Assembly (NCBI GenBank): GCA_965661545.1
Contig: CBFIEF010000033.1
Location: 1 to 32,188, forward strand
Source of the DNA: UBA7985 sp965661545
Lineage (GTDB): Bacteria; Pseudomonadota; Alphaproteobacteria; UBA7985
Direction: 5' to 3'
DNA: 32,188 nucleotides
Shown: positions 7,079 to 16,335 of the stretch, in pieces
Layout of the letters: every line of letters starts with the position of its first letter
Numbering within the stretch: position 1 is the stretch's first letter
Made by a program: the position numbers and the translations under genes
The notes under the pieces: model-generated
Seen by the model: the letters and a program-made list of their open reading frames with translations, nothing else
The model's database searches: none
What the model was told of the DNA's origin: nothing

Positions 7079-7975
7079 ATGGCGAACGTAGCATCGATCC
7101 CCAGTCTCAGCGGCGAAGGCAACCTGTCTCGCTACCTTGATGAGATCCGCAAATTCCCGATGCTCTCTGCCGACGAAGAATTCATGCTGGCGAAGGCATG
7201 GGCTGAGCGCGAAGACACGCAAGCCGCCCACAAGATGGTGACCTCTCACCTCCGCCTCGTCGCTAAAATTGCTATGGGTTACCGTGGCTATGGTCTGCCG
7301 GTTTCGGATCTGATTTCCGAGGGGAACGTCGGAATGATGCAGGCCGTTAAGCGCTTTGACGCTGACAAAGGTTTCCGCTTGGCAACGTACGCCATGTGGT
7401 GGATCCGCGCTTCGATCCAGGAATACATCCTGCGGTCTTGGTCGCTGGTCAAAATGGGTACAACGGCGGCTCAGAAGAAGCTGTTCTTTAACCTGCGCAA
7501 GCTGAAGGGCCAGATGCAGGCAATTGAGGACGGTGATCTCTCTCCAGAGCACGTCAAGAAGATCGCAACCCATCTGGATGTTCCAGAAGAGGAAGTTGTG
7601 AACATGAACCGCCGAATGGCGGGCGCGGACCACTCGTTGAACGCTCCTTTGCGTGCGGACAGCGAAGGCGAATGGCAGGACTGGCTCGTTGATGACGATC
7701 AGACTTCGCAAGAAGCCTCTTTGGTGCAAAGCGACGAGTTTCAGAAGCGTCACGCGCTGCTTGAGGAGGCGATGGCCGACCTCAACGACCGCGAGAAGCA
7801 TATCATCACCGAGCGCCGGTTGGCCGAAGATCCGACCACGCTCGAAGACCTGGCAAAGGTCTACAATATCTCGCGAGAGCGAGTGCGGCAGATTGAGGTT
7901 CGCGCCTTTGAAAAACTGCAGCAGAAGATGGTCTCTATGGCCAAAGAGCAGCGGCTTCCTATGGCTGTTGCTTAG
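7079..7975 (+). CDS. rpoH: RNA polymerase sigma-32 (heat-shock) factor
   Basis: The heat-shock sigma factor that directs RNA polymerase to chaperone and protease promoters. The 298 residues carry region 2 (LVAKIAMGYRGYGLPVSDLI, 61-80, and the DNA-melting part RLATYAMWWIRASIQEYI). The RpoH box QKKLFFNLR (132-140) distinguishes this family from primary sigma factors. Region 4.2 has the helix-turn-helix TLEDLAKVYNISRERVRQIE near the C-terminus. ATG 7079 has an excellent AAGGAG at 7065-7070. The 238-nt upstream gap with two inverted repeats suggests leader-level control, and an intrinsic terminator closes the unit. Alphaproteobacteria often carry two or more rpoH paralogs; which one this is cannot be told here. 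Confidence 0.97.
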   Translation: MANVASIPSLSGEGNLSRYLDEIRKFPMLSADEEFMLAKAWAEREDTQAAHKMVTSHLRLVAKIAMGYRGYGLPVSDLISEGNVGMMQAVKRFDADKGFRLATYAMWWIRASIQEYILRSWSLVKMGTTAAQKKLFFNLRKLKGQMQAIEDGDLSPEHVKKIATHLDVPEEEVVNMNRRMAGADHSLNAPLRADSEGEWQDWLVDDDQTSQEASLVQSDEFQKRHALLEEAMADLNDREKHIITERRLAEDPTTLEDLAKVYNISRERVRQIEVRAFEKLQQKMVSMAKEQRLPMAVA

Positions 7976-8069
7976 ATCACGACTATCGAGGATGGAGCCG
8001 CTTTCAGGAGCTTTTTCATTCTCTTCTCCGACCCCTCGCAGCTCGCACCCCAACTGAGCAGCGATACTT

Positions 8070-8112
8070 GGCCCCCCGGATATCCATCTCCATCCGGCGG
8101 GGCCTTTTTTTT
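8070..8112 (+). terminator. Rho-independent terminator after rpoH
   Basis: GGCCCC-CCGGAT (8070-8081) pairs with ATCCGG-C-GGGGCC (8092-8104), a 12-bp stem with one bulged C, followed by eight T residues (8105-8112). Confidence 0.92.
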
Positions 8113-8176
8113 GGCGTCGTGGTCCCCCAAGTGTATGGTCTTAACGACAACGAAATCAGCCGTAGGGGCCGGGCAT

Positions 8177-8596
8177 ATGCGCTATTTACACACAATGGTT
8201 CGAGTCAAAGATATCGACGCAAGTAAGCGGTTCTTCTGCGATGGCTTGGGCTTGCAAGAAACACGACGGTACGAGAACGAAGCAGGGCGTTTCACGTTGG
8301 TTTTTCTCGCCCCTGAAGGTCAGGAAGATTGCCCTATTGAGCTGACGTACAACTGGGATCCTGAGGAATATCAGGGCGGACGCAACTTTGGTCATTTGGC
8401 CTACGAGACCAAGAACATCTATGACCTGTGCGCGCATTTGGCTGGAATGGGCTACACCATCCACCGACCCCCCCGTGATGGCCGCATGGCGTTTATCAAG
8501 TCGCCAGACGGAATCTCTGTCGAGTTGCTGCAGGAAGGCGGATCTTTGGACCCGGCTGAGCCTTGGGCCAGCATGGAAAACACCGGCAGTTGGTAG
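8177..8596 (+). CDS. gloA: Lactoylglutathione lyase (glyoxalase I)
   Basis: Glyoxalase I isomerises the methylglyoxal-glutathione hemithioacetal to S-lactoylglutathione in the cytoplasm, detoxifying methylglyoxal. With the start at ATG 8177 the product has 139 residues. The four metal ligands of the family fall where expected: H5 (MRYLHTMVRV), E56 (CPIELTYNW), H73 (FGHLAYE) and E116 (GISVELLQEG). This matches the Ni/Co-type bacterial enzyme such as E. coli GloA. The frame stays open upstream to 8111, but that would overlap the rpoH terminator and push H5 away from the N-terminus. AGGGG at 8164-8168 supports ATG 8177. Confidence 0.95.
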   Translation: MRYLHTMVRVKDIDASKRFFCDGLGLQETRRYENEAGRFTLVFLAPEGQEDCPIELTYNWDPEEYQGGRNFGHLAYETKNIYDLCAHLAGMGYTIHRPPRDGRMAFIKSPDGISVELLQEGGSLDPAEPWASMENTGSW

Positions 8597-8711
8597 TCGA
8601 TTTACGCCTGAGACACACTGCGGCGCTTTGCGAACAGAGGTTGTGGGGGTAAATATAGCCACTCTAGCGGCTGTAAGCGCCGTAAACTGATTCTATGGGT
8701 AGCCTGACTCT

Positions 8712-11468
8712 ATGGGACGTTTGTTTTCCCTAATCGCGTTCGCGGTCATGATCCTATTGCTATTGGCGGTTGGCGTGGTGCTGGCTCTGCCGCTGCTGCC
8801 CGTTGACCGTTTTTCGGACCGGATCGAGGCAGAGATTGAGCGGGCTACGGGGATGCAGGTCCAGCTCAATGGCCGCATTCGGTTGGCGGCCGTCCCTGAA
8901 GTAAAATTTGAGCTGCGCGACTTCGTGATTGAGGCGACCGAGCCGGGTTTACCGCCACTGGCCACCGCAGGCTCAGCAGCGATTGCGTTGAATGCAGCAG
9001 ATTTGCTGCGCCGCGAAGTGACGGTGACTAAACTGCGTTTGGCGGATGCGTCGATCAACTTGCAACTGTCACGACAGGGCGGGATTGCTGGCTTGCCGGA
9101 GTTTGGCAGTGGGGCGGGCGGTTCAGGCAGTCTGGACGTTCGGCCTGAGGAGATCAAACTCAGTGGCGTTTCGCTGGAGCGGACCGCATTCCGTCTGAAC
9201 GATCCGGACGGCGCGGATCTGGTTGTCCTGCAAAATATCAACGCAGCCGCTGCGCTGGACAGTATGTCCAGTCCTTTCCGCTTGGATGTAAGCGCCGATT
9301 GGCAAGATACGCCGATCAGCTTCAATGGCACTATCTCGACCGCAGAGCGATTTCTTACCCGCAAATCCGCTGGCTTGGATGGATCTGTGAGCTTTGCTGA
9401 GGCGCAAGCCTCGGTTGCGGGTGACTTGGATCTGACCACGGGTGAGCCAGCGCTGCTGGGTTGGCAAGTGCGGGCCAAAGGGCCGAACTTGGCCGGGGTG
9501 CTGACGCGGTTGGGTGTGGATCTTCCCGTCGACGGTGCGCTGCTGTCCGACTTTAATGCTGATTTGTCCTTTGATTATGATGCTGGATTGTTCTCGGCGC
9601 CACGCGTTGACGCCAGCATCGGAAAAACTCGGTTCAGTGCGCCAATACAGGCCATTGTGTCGCCCTCTGGTCGCATGACGTTTGAGACGCTTGAAGCGGC
9701 TCGCTTGACCGATCCTTCGCTGAACCGCTGGCTGCAGGGGATGGCCCTTGGCTTGCCGTCTGACCCGGAAGTTTTTGGGGCTACGCGGGTGCAAACATCT
9801 GTCAGCGGTTCCGTAGCGCCTGATGGCGTATTGACCCTGCGTGCGAGCGATACGACTGCCTCTATCGGCAGTCAGTCTTTGACGTTTGATAGGATGCTGG
9901 TCACGGCGGGCGATGGCTTCTTTGCCGGCGCGACGATGGAAGGATTGTCAGCCAACGTTCCGAGTTTACGGCGCGTTCTGGCCACCTTTGATGCTGTTCC
10001 TGCAGGGATCGCAGAGGACGTGCTTGGACCGATGTCAGTTTCTGGCGATCTGCGGTTCTCGGATAGCGATGTGGCTGTTTCTCAGGCGCTGGTATCCTTG
10101 GACAATCAAACTGCGCGCGGCGATGCCTCGATCTATTTTGATGCCGTGCCAACCATTCGCGCAGATCTTACCGGCGGAACCTTAGATTTATCGCCTTTCC
10201 TCAATCTCGAAGGATCATCGACAGCAGAGCGCCAAAACGTTGCTTCTGCTTCTGATCCATCGGCACCGTGGGGCAGCGATCCGATCGATGTATCGGGTTT
10301 GAAGCTCGCCAATGCGCAGATCAACGCCACGGTCGATGGTTTGGACTTGGGCATTACCCAGTTCGGCCCGTCAAAGGTCAGTCTGTTGCTTGAGGATGGG
10401 ATTTTTCAGGCCCAAGTGGATGAAACCAGCGTCTATCGAGGCGCAGCACGGGGCCGAATGCTGATCGACGGGCGGAATGACGTTCCAGCCCTGAGTGCGC
10501 AACTGCAGGCTTCCGCCGTGCAAGCGGGTGATATCCTGCGTGACTTCATGGGGATCGAGTTCCTTCAGGGATCGAGCCAAACCACGATAAACCTCACCAC
10601 GCGCGGCCAAACCATGCAGGCGTGGATGGCCAACATGAACGGTAACGTCAGCACGGAATTGTCGCCCAGTTCCTTCCAAGGCTGGGACATTCCCCGTTTG
10701 ATCGAAGGGCTAAAGGGTGGAAACCTGCTGCAAAGCTCGACGGCCAATTTCTTCATTGGCCAGCAGTTTGCCACAGTGATGGAGCGTTTGGCTGCGACGG
10801 GCACCATCGAAAACGGTGTGCTGCGCCATGAAGACTTCTTTGCGAGAACGCCCGCGCTGACCATCCAAGGCGGTGGTTTGATCGATCTGGCCGGACAGCA
10901 ACTGGATTACGGGCTGACGATCAACGTGGATGACGGCGGGTTGCTCGTGCCGATCCGCATCGTTGGCAGTTGGGACAGTCCGGAGCTGACGATTGACGGC
11001 CCGGCGCTGTTGGGGTGGTTGAAGAGCAATCCCGATGTCCTGTCGACAATCGCTGGCCTGTGGGATCTCGATAAATACCTGCCTGAAGGGGCGTCGATTG
11101 CGTCTTTGGAGGCCGAGGCCCGCTCCTATGTCACGCAAGAAACGCAGCGGGTCTTGAGCGAGGCGCGCGCGATCGAACAGCAAATCGAACAAGCTGTCAC
11201 CGATGAGCGTGATCGGATTGCACAGCAACTCAGCGATGAAGCCGCGCGTCAACGGGCTTTGGTGGAGCAACAGGCCGCACAAGTACAGGCGCAGTTGCAG
11301 GCACAACGCGCCGAACTCGAGGCACAGGCTTTGCGCGAGATCCAAGCCGCCCAGGAGCAGGTGCTGACCTCGCGCCGCCAATTGCAGCAGCAGCTGGAAG
11401 ATGAAACAAACCGAGCGGTTCAAGATGGTTTGAACGCGCTTGGTTTAGGCGGTTTGCTCGGGAACTAG
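8712..11468 (+). CDS. AsmA family protein with a C-terminal coiled coil
   Basis: A 918-residue AsmA-family envelope protein. Members are inner-membrane-anchored, periplasmic, VPS13/bridge-like proteins linked to outer-membrane assembly and phospholipid transport. A single N-terminal membrane segment (about residues 5-28) is followed by the family start PVDRFSDRIEAEIERATGMQ. Long beta-rich repeats follow, and the AsmA C-terminal-type segment TTRGQTMQAWMANMNGNVST (near 640) leads to GLTINVDDGGLLVPIRIVGS, typical of the conserved end. About 105 residues past that (roughly 800-905) are Gln/Ala/Glu/Arg-rich with heptad character, a probable coiled coil that I do not associate with standard AsmA. 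ATG 8712 has only a weak upstream GGGTAG. The TAG stop overlaps that of the convergent ppx inside a CTAG. Confidence 0.88.
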   Translation: MGRLFSLIAFAVMILLLLAVGVVLALPLLPVDRFSDRIEAEIERATGMQVQLNGRIRLAAVPEVKFELRDFVIEATEPGLPPLATAGSAAIALNAADLLRREVTVTKLRLADASINLQLSRQGGIAGLPEFGSGAGGSGSLDVRPEEIKLSGVSLERTAFRLNDPDGADLVVLQNINAAAALDSMSSPFRLDVSADWQDTPISFNGTISTAERFLTRKSAGLDGSVSFAEAQASVAGDLDLTTGEPALLGWQVRAKGPNLAGVLTRLGVDLPVDGALLSDFNADLSFDYDAGLFSAPRVDASIGKTRFSAPIQAIVSPSGRMTFETLEAARLTDPSLNRWLQGMALGLPSDPEVFGATRVQTSVSGSVAPDGVLTLRASDTTASIGSQSLTFDRMLVTAGDGFFAGATMEGLSANVPSLRRVLATFDAVPAGIAEDVLGPMSVSGDLRFSDSDVAVSQALVSLDNQTARGDASIYFDAVPTIRADLTGGTLDLSPFLNLEGSSTAERQNVASASDPSAPWGSDPIDVSGLKLANAQINATVDGLDLGITQFGPSKVSLLLEDGIFQAQVDETSVYRGAARGRMLIDGRNDVPALSAQLQASAVQAGDILRDFMGIEFLQGSSQTTINLTTRGQTMQAWMANMNGNVSTELSPSSFQGWDIPRLIEGLKGGNLLQSSTANFFIGQQFATVMERLAATGTIENGVLRHEDFFARTPALTIQGGGLIDLAGQQLDYGLTINVDDGGLLVPIRIVGSWDSPELTIDGPALLGWLKSNPDVLSTIAGLWDLDKYLPEGASIASLEAEARSYVTQETQRVLSEARAIEQQIEQAVTDERDRIAQQLSDEAARQRALVEQQAAQVQAQLQAQRAELEAQALREIQAAQEQVLTSRRQLQQQLEDETNRAVQDGLNALGLGGLLGN

Positions 11469-12460
11469 TCGGCGTTTGGCTCGTCGAGATTCAGCATGAA
11501 TTGCCGGTCATCCCTAGGCTGTCGATAGTCACCAGACCGGAGCCATTCGACCAGCAAGCCTTCGCGAATGCCGAACTGCGAAAATCGTACCCGTTTGACG
11601 CCAGATTGCCGGATCAATTGCCGGAGTACAATTGCCGCATAGGGCAGTGTTCTGGCACGGTCGGGCCGACGCAAGTAAGGGGCAAGACGGCTCGACTTTT
11701 CACGGGCAATCTTGCGCGCAAACTGCCTTACGGTGCGTGAGCGAAGCGCATAGCCTTCGATCAGCTGTGGGATTGGCTTATTCTCCAACCGCCGATGCAG
11801 GGCCGCAAAGTGCCGCCACGAGCCACCAACCAGATGTAAGGTCTCGCCTTTGGCTCGTCCGAGAAAGCGCACTTTTTTCAGCGCTTTCACGATAATTTTT
11901 TGAGCCTTGTCCCGCTTGCCCTTCGCCTTCTCGTGCAGTCTTACAACGCCAATAGGCAGTGACGTTAGGGGCCCGTCTTCGCTCAAGCCTAACTCTAACG
12001 AACCGCCACCCAAGTCCGCAAACAGGCCCTTGGCGCTTTGGATGCCATACGTCACGCCAAGCGTGGCATAGCGTGCTTCTTCCTTACCCGTCAGAACGCG
12101 CGGGGGTGCGCCAAACGCGCGATCAATTGCTTCGATTAGCCGCTCAGCGTTCGACGCGTCTCGAACCGCGGCTGTGGCCAGAACGTCAATGTGGGCATCG
12201 GGTGCTTCTTGGATCAACGCGCGTCGGAAATCGCGAATGGCCCGGACGGCGTGGGCAACATTGGCGGCTTTCATCGCCCCTGTTGTCGCCAAACCCTCGC
12301 CCAAAGCGCAGGCCTCGCGCATGTTAAAGACTTCGTACCAGTTTGCCCATTCGGGTTCTTGGTCGCTCGAAAGCCGGCGGAAAAGCACGAGCCGGACAGT
12401 GTTGGAGCCAATGTCCAAGACGCCCAGAGGCGGATAGGTAGAATGGTCATAAATACGCAC
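11465..12460 (-). CDS. ppx: Exopolyphosphatase, Ppx/GppA family
   Basis: A Ppx/GppA phosphatase, hydrolysing terminal phosphate from polyphosphate or pppGpp; the pairing with ppk favours polyphosphate. The 331-residue product is a short form, lacking the large C-terminal HD-like region of the roughly 510-residue E. coli enzyme. The actin-like ATPase fold shows phosphate-binding motifs GVLDIGSNTVRLVLF near residue 13 and DLGGGSLEL near residue 149. GTG 12460 is the start, only 7 nt after the ppk stop, so the two genes are co-transcribed and probably translationally coupled. The stop codon overlaps that of asmA by three bases on the opposite strand. Confidence 0.92.
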   Translation of the reverse strand: MRIYDHSTYPPLGVLDIGSNTVRLVLFRRLSSDQEPEWANWYEVFNMREACALGEGLATTGAMKAANVAHAVRAIRDFRRALIQEAPDAHIDVLATAAVRDASNAERLIEAIDRAFGAPPRVLTGKEEARYATLGVTYGIQSAKGLFADLGGGSLELGLSEDGPLTSLPIGVVRLHEKAKGKRDKAQKIIVKALKKVRFLGRAKGETLHLVGGSWRHFAALHRRLENKPIPQLIEGYALRSRTVRQFARKIAREKSSRLAPYLRRPDRARTLPYAAIVLRQLIRQSGVKRVRFSQFGIREGLLVEWLRSGDYRQPRDDRQFMLNLDEPNAD

Positions 12461-12467
12461 GAATCAC

Positions 12468-14669
12468 TTAGGCCTTTGGCTTTGTTTTCGCTTTGCTTTT
12501 GTCTTTGGCCTTGCTTTTCGACTTTCGTATGGCGCGGCCCCGACCGGACAAACTGGGGTTTTCCATAAAGTATTGGTGCGCGGAGATGGACTCTTTGTTT
12601 TCGGCCTGCTCGTGCTCGTAAGACCCGTCAGACCGCAAGCTCCATGCGTTGACGGTATCCCGCAGGTTTGCGACCATAATTTCGTCGAGGATTTGCTTGT
12701 GTACCGTCTCGTTCAAAATCGGGATCAGCGTTTCCACGCGGCGATTGATATTGCGCGGCATCCAGTCGGCGGAGGAGATGAAGACTTTAGCGGTTCGCGA
12801 CGGCAGGGTTTCTCCGTTGCCAAAACAGCAGATCCGCGAGTGTTCAAGAAAGCGGCCAACGATGGAGCGGACCTGAATGTTCTCGGACAGCCCGCTGATG
12901 CCAGGCCGCAAGCAGCAGACGCCCCGAACCACCAACTCAATCTTCACTCCCGCTTGGGATGCGCGATATAGACCGTCGATGATTTCGGGGTCAACTAAGG
13001 CGTTCATTTTGGCCCAAATACCCGATGGCTTTCCAGCTTTCGCGTTATCAATTTCGGCTTCGATCGCCCCCATGAGGGTCTCTCGCATGTTCAGTGGCGC
13101 CACAGACAGGCGGTTCATCTTTTCTGGAACAGCGTAGGAGGTCATGTAGTTGAACAGACGCCCCGCGTCCTGCGCAAACTCGGGATCGTCTGTGAAATAC
13201 GACAGATCGGTGTAAATTCGCGCTGTGATCGGGTGATAGTTGCCGGTACCAAAGTGGCAGTAAGTGCGCAACTTTCCGTTCTCGCGCCGCGCCACCAAGC
13301 TGACTTTCGCGTGGGTTTTCAGGTCGAGGAAGCCGTAAACAACTTGCACGCCCGCCCGCTCCAAATCCTGCGCCCAACGGATGTTAGCCTCCTCGTCAAA
13401 CCGTGCTTTGAGCTCGACCAGTGCGGTGACAGACTTCCCGGCCTCAGCTGCTTTTTTCAGCGCGGAGACGATGGGGCTGTCGTTGGATGTTCGGTAGAGC
13501 GTTTGCTTGATGGCCACAACATCAGGGTCCATCGCGGCTTGATTGAGGAACCGAACCACCACGTCGAAACTTTCAAACGGATGGTGGATTACAAAATCCT
13601 TGGCACGGATGGCCGCAAAGCAGTCGCCGTCGAAGTCGCGAACGCGCTCGGGATAGCGTGGGTCAAAGGGCTGAAACTTCAGGTCAGGTCGCTTGATCTC
13701 ACAAATTTCGCTCAGCTGCGCCAAGTTCAGGTTGCCGCCCATGCGCACACAGTCTTCGGGCTGTAGATCAAATTCTTCGAGCAGCGTTGTGACCAAATGG
13801 TCCGGGACATCGCGGTCTACGTTAATCGATACGGACTCGCCCCGCGTTCGGCGCTTCAGCGCGGTCTCGAAATAACGCACGAGGTCTTCAGCTTCTTCGG
13901 CCAGCTCCAAATCGCTGTCGCGGAACAGCTGGAAGAAGCCGGCGTTATGGACTTCAAAGCCGGGGAACAGGCGGTCTAGGTAGCGGTAAAGCACTTCGGA
14001 AACTGGAATGATGCGAGATGTCCCGTCACTGGCATAGGGCAGGCGAATAAAGCCGGGCATGTCGGACGGGATCATCAGCAAGCCCGTAAAACGCCGCGAA
14101 TCACTGCGCCGCGTCAGCTCCATCACCATCGATACGGCCAAGTTTCGTATGAAGGGAAACGGGTGCGTTGGATCGACCGAGATTGGCGTTAGAACGGGCA
14201 GCCACTCGGTTTCAAAGGTTTCTTCGAGGTAGAACTTTTCGCCATCGGTCAGCTGTTTGCGGTCGATGACTTGAATGTTGGCGCTGCCCAACTCGTCGCG
14301 CAGTCCACGCCAGACCTCTAGCTGCTGCTTCTGCAGTGCGTGGACGCGCGCTGTGGTCATCTCGACTTGCTGAGAGGCGGTTAAGCCTTCGGGGGAGACA
14401 GCCTCAATACCCTCTCGCTCCTGCGCCTTAAGGCCGGCAAGCCGGACCATGATGAATTCTTCAAGGTTGGTGGCGGAAATCGCTACAAAACGAACGCGTT
14501 CGAGCAGCGGGTGTTCGACCCGGCTCGCCTCGGCCAAAACCCGCTCGTTGAACCCCAGCCAAGACACTTCCCGATTGATGAAGCGATTGGGTGAGTGCAG
14601 GTCGATACTGCTCCCCTCCAGCACTGCCCTGATGTCTTCCCGGTCGGGGGCTGTGACGGGTTGGCTCAT
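12468..14669 (-). CDS. ppk: Polyphosphate kinase 1 with a Lys-rich tail
   Basis: Polyphosphate kinase 1 reversibly polymerises the ATP gamma-phosphate into polyphosphate. The N-terminal domain (FINREVSWLGFNERVL, 30-45) is followed by the head and two phospholipase-D-like catalytic domains. Autophosphorylated H453 lies in LKTHAKVSLV, and the second essential histidine H610 in FLEHSRICCFGNG. The 733-residue product starts at ATG 14669, which has AAGGAA upstream. The frame is open 46 codons further but would run into the MATE gene, so I reject that start. The last 20 or so residues (about 714-733) are almost only K, S, A, D, T and P, with lysine at nearly every second position. This tail lies beyond the conserved enzyme. 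ppx follows after 7 nt. Confidence 0.96.
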   Translation of the reverse strand: MSQPVTAPDREDIRAVLEGSSIDLHSPNRFINREVSWLGFNERVLAEASRVEHPLLERVRFVAISATNLEEFIMVRLAGLKAQEREGIEAVSPEGLTASQQVEMTTARVHALQKQQLEVWRGLRDELGSANIQVIDRKQLTDGEKFYLEETFETEWLPVLTPISVDPTHPFPFIRNLAVSMVMELTRRSDSRRFTGLLMIPSDMPGFIRLPYASDGTSRIIPVSEVLYRYLDRLFPGFEVHNAGFFQLFRDSDLELAEEAEDLVRYFETALKRRTRGESVSINVDRDVPDHLVTTLLEEFDLQPEDCVRMGGNLNLAQLSEICEIKRPDLKFQPFDPRYPERVRDFDGDCFAAIRAKDFVIHHPFESFDVVVRFLNQAAMDPDVVAIKQTLYRTSNDSPIVSALKKAAEAGKSVTALVELKARFDEEANIRWAQDLERAGVQVVYGFLDLKTHAKVSLVARRENGKLRTYCHFGTGNYHPITARIYTDLSYFTDDPEFAQDAGRLFNYMTSYAVPEKMNRLSVAPLNMRETLMGAIEAEIDNAKAGKPSGIWAKMNALVDPEIIDGLYRASQAGVKIELVVRGVCCLRPGISGLSENIQVRSIVGRFLEHSRICCFGNGETLPSRTAKVFISSADWMPRNINRRVETLIPILNETVHKQILDEIMVANLRDTVNAWSLRSDGSYEHEQAENKESISAHQYFMENPSLSGRGRAIRKSKSKAKDKSKAKTKPKA

Positions 14670-14719
14670 GATTGCGTCGTTCCTTGTTGTGCCCGTTGGT
14701 GGGACGGGCGGCGCGAGGA

Positions 14720-16288
14720 TCAGGCGGTGGGTGTATTGAACTCCCGCGCCATCACTCGTTTCATTCGCCCCGGAGTATACCACATTGCGAACAGTCCGCA
14801 GCCCCAAGCGACTGCACCGTAGCCCAGCCAGAAGAACAGCAAGTTACCCGGCGCAAATCGGGAAACAAAGATGAAGACAATCGCAGGACCAAAGACAAGC
14901 CGGACGCTGTTAATGAGCATCGCAAACAACGGTCGTTTCATGCCTTGCAGCGTGCCGGAGTTGATAAAGATCAGCGCATAGGCGGTCAGCAGGAAGGCTG
15001 AAATTGACAGCACTTGCGAGGACACCGACAGCGTTTCTTCTGAGCTGTTGATCCACGATGGGAAGAGCTGGTGGCCGGCAAACTGAATGATGGTTGCGGT
15101 GACGGTCATGGCAATGGCGGTGATCAGGCCTAGGCGGAAAACACGCCAGATGCGGTCTTCGCGGCGTGCGCCCAAATTGTTCCCTACGATGGAAATCAGC
15201 GCCAGCTCCAGCCCAATAACGGGCAGCAGCAGCAGTTGTTCAATCCGCGCCGCGTTCATATAGCCGTTGATGGCGGCCTCGGCTGCATCTGCGGCAGACA
15301 TTGTCTCCAGCAGGACGTTCCCAGTCTGCTTAACGATCTCCGGCACAAAGAACTGGATCGAGATAAAGCCACCCGCGATCAGCAGCATGTTGACCGCAGC
15401 CGGAACGCCTTGTCCGATGACTTGGCTCAAGACCGGCCAGAACGGGATGAATTCGGTGATTTTCAGACCTTTGAAAATGCCGGTTCTTAGCGCCACGATC
15501 ATGACGATCACCGCACCGATCAACTGTGTGATGACAGTGGCCCAAGCGAGACCTGCAACACCCAATTCAGGCAAGAAGTTTGGCAGATCGACCGACAAGC
15601 CGTAGAGGCTGAACGGCGTCCCACCGAAAACGAGGATGGGGTCGAGGATCAAATTCATAAAGAAAGCCCCGACTTGTACGATCCCGAACGTGGTGAAATC
15701 ACCCTTTGCGCTCAATATGGCGTTAAACACGGAAATCACGATCAGGAAGGGCGCCAAGTAAAGGATGGGCAGGATGTAGGCCATGCCAAGCCGGGTGGCT
15801 TCAGCGTTGCCGCCTGAAAGCGTGCGGTAATAGAGCTCGATGAACGATCCGCCTACGCCTGGTACGGGGATGAACTGCGCAAATATCAGCAAAGTTGCGC
15901 CGACGATGACGCCCGCAACCATGGCTTGCGCGATGGTGTGCCGGGCCTTGTCGCCTTCTTTCGCTCCTAAAGCGTTGGAAACCAACGCCGTCGTGCCTTG
16001 CATCAGGCCAATGGAGAAAGCCTGCATCAGGAAAAACGGCCCAAATGACCGCCCCAGTGCTGCGCCCGTCATGTTCGCCGCCTCACCCGGTGCCGGATAC
16101 TGGTTGGCCCAAATGGTGTCGACGAGGTTGTAGGCGATCATAAAGAAGAACCCAATCCCCGCCGGAATCGCCAGCATGATCAGCAGCTTGCTAATCGGAT
16201 CACCGATCATATCGGGACCGCGGCGCTTGGCCTTGGGCTCATCAGGAGTTGTAGCCGGGGAGGTGCCGTCTTGGGTGCGTTCTGTCAT
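14720..16288 (-). CDS. MATE family efflux transporter
   Basis: A multidrug and toxic-compound extrusion (MATE) family inner-membrane antiporter, using Na+ or H+ to export cations, drugs or metabolites. The 522-residue product has about 12 hydrophobic segments after a hydrophilic N-terminal tail of about 45 residues. IPAGIGFFFMIAYNLVDTIW (about 60-79) matches MATE helix 1, and GTTALVSNALGAKEGDKA matches the conserved loop with a charged G-A-K/R-x-x-D signature. A second such motif, VGNNLGARREDR, lies in the C-terminal half, showing the two-fold repeat. ATG 16288 has AGGAAA upstream; the frame extends to 16345 without support. ppk begins 50 nt downstream on the same strand, so a MATE-ppk-ppx transcript is likely. 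The substrate is unknown. Confidence 0.93.
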   Translation of the reverse strand: MTERTQDGTSPATTPDEPKAKRRGPDMIGDPISKLLIMLAIPAGIGFFFMIAYNLVDTIWANQYPAPGEAANMTGAALGRSFGPFFLMQAFSIGLMQGTTALVSNALGAKEGDKARHTIAQAMVAGVIVGATLLIFAQFIPVPGVGGSFIELYYRTLSGGNAEATRLGMAYILPILYLAPFLIVISVFNAILSAKGDFTTFGIVQVGAFFMNLILDPILVFGGTPFSLYGLSVDLPNFLPELGVAGLAWATVITQLIGAVIVMIVALRTGIFKGLKITEFIPFWPVLSQVIGQGVPAAVNMLLIAGGFISIQFFVPEIVKQTGNVLLETMSAADAAEAAINGYMNAARIEQLLLLPVIGLELALISIVGNNLGARREDRIWRVFRLGLITAIAMTVTATIIQFAGHQLFPSWINSSEETLSVSSQVLSISAFLLTAYALIFINSGTLQGMKRPLFAMLINSVRLVFGPAIVFIFVSRFAPGNLLFFWLGYGAVAWGCGLFAMWYTPGRMKRVMAREFNTPTA

Positions 16289-16335
16289 GGAATTTCCTGA
16301 ATGCGGGTTCGAGGACAGAATTAGTCCGCTCAGCC

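Noticed and set aside
7058..8053. A 331-codon open frame antisense to the whole of rpoH
   Set aside because: It mirrors codon bias of rpoH, has no recognisable domain and no ribosome binding site. Similar antisense frames cover rluD (5965-6702) and asmA (8693-9478).
8111..8176. Upstream start for glyoxalase I
   Set aside because: It begins in the T-run of the rpoH terminator and would displace metal ligand H5 from its fixed position after MRYL.
8690..8715. Repeated CTATGGG before asmA as a regulatory direct repeat
   Set aside because: Only seven bases, one copy being the start codon context; chance is likely.
14670..14807. 46-codon N-terminal extension of Ppk
   Set aside because: It overlaps the end of the MATE gene, resembles nothing in Ppk, and ATG 14669 has its own AAGGAA.
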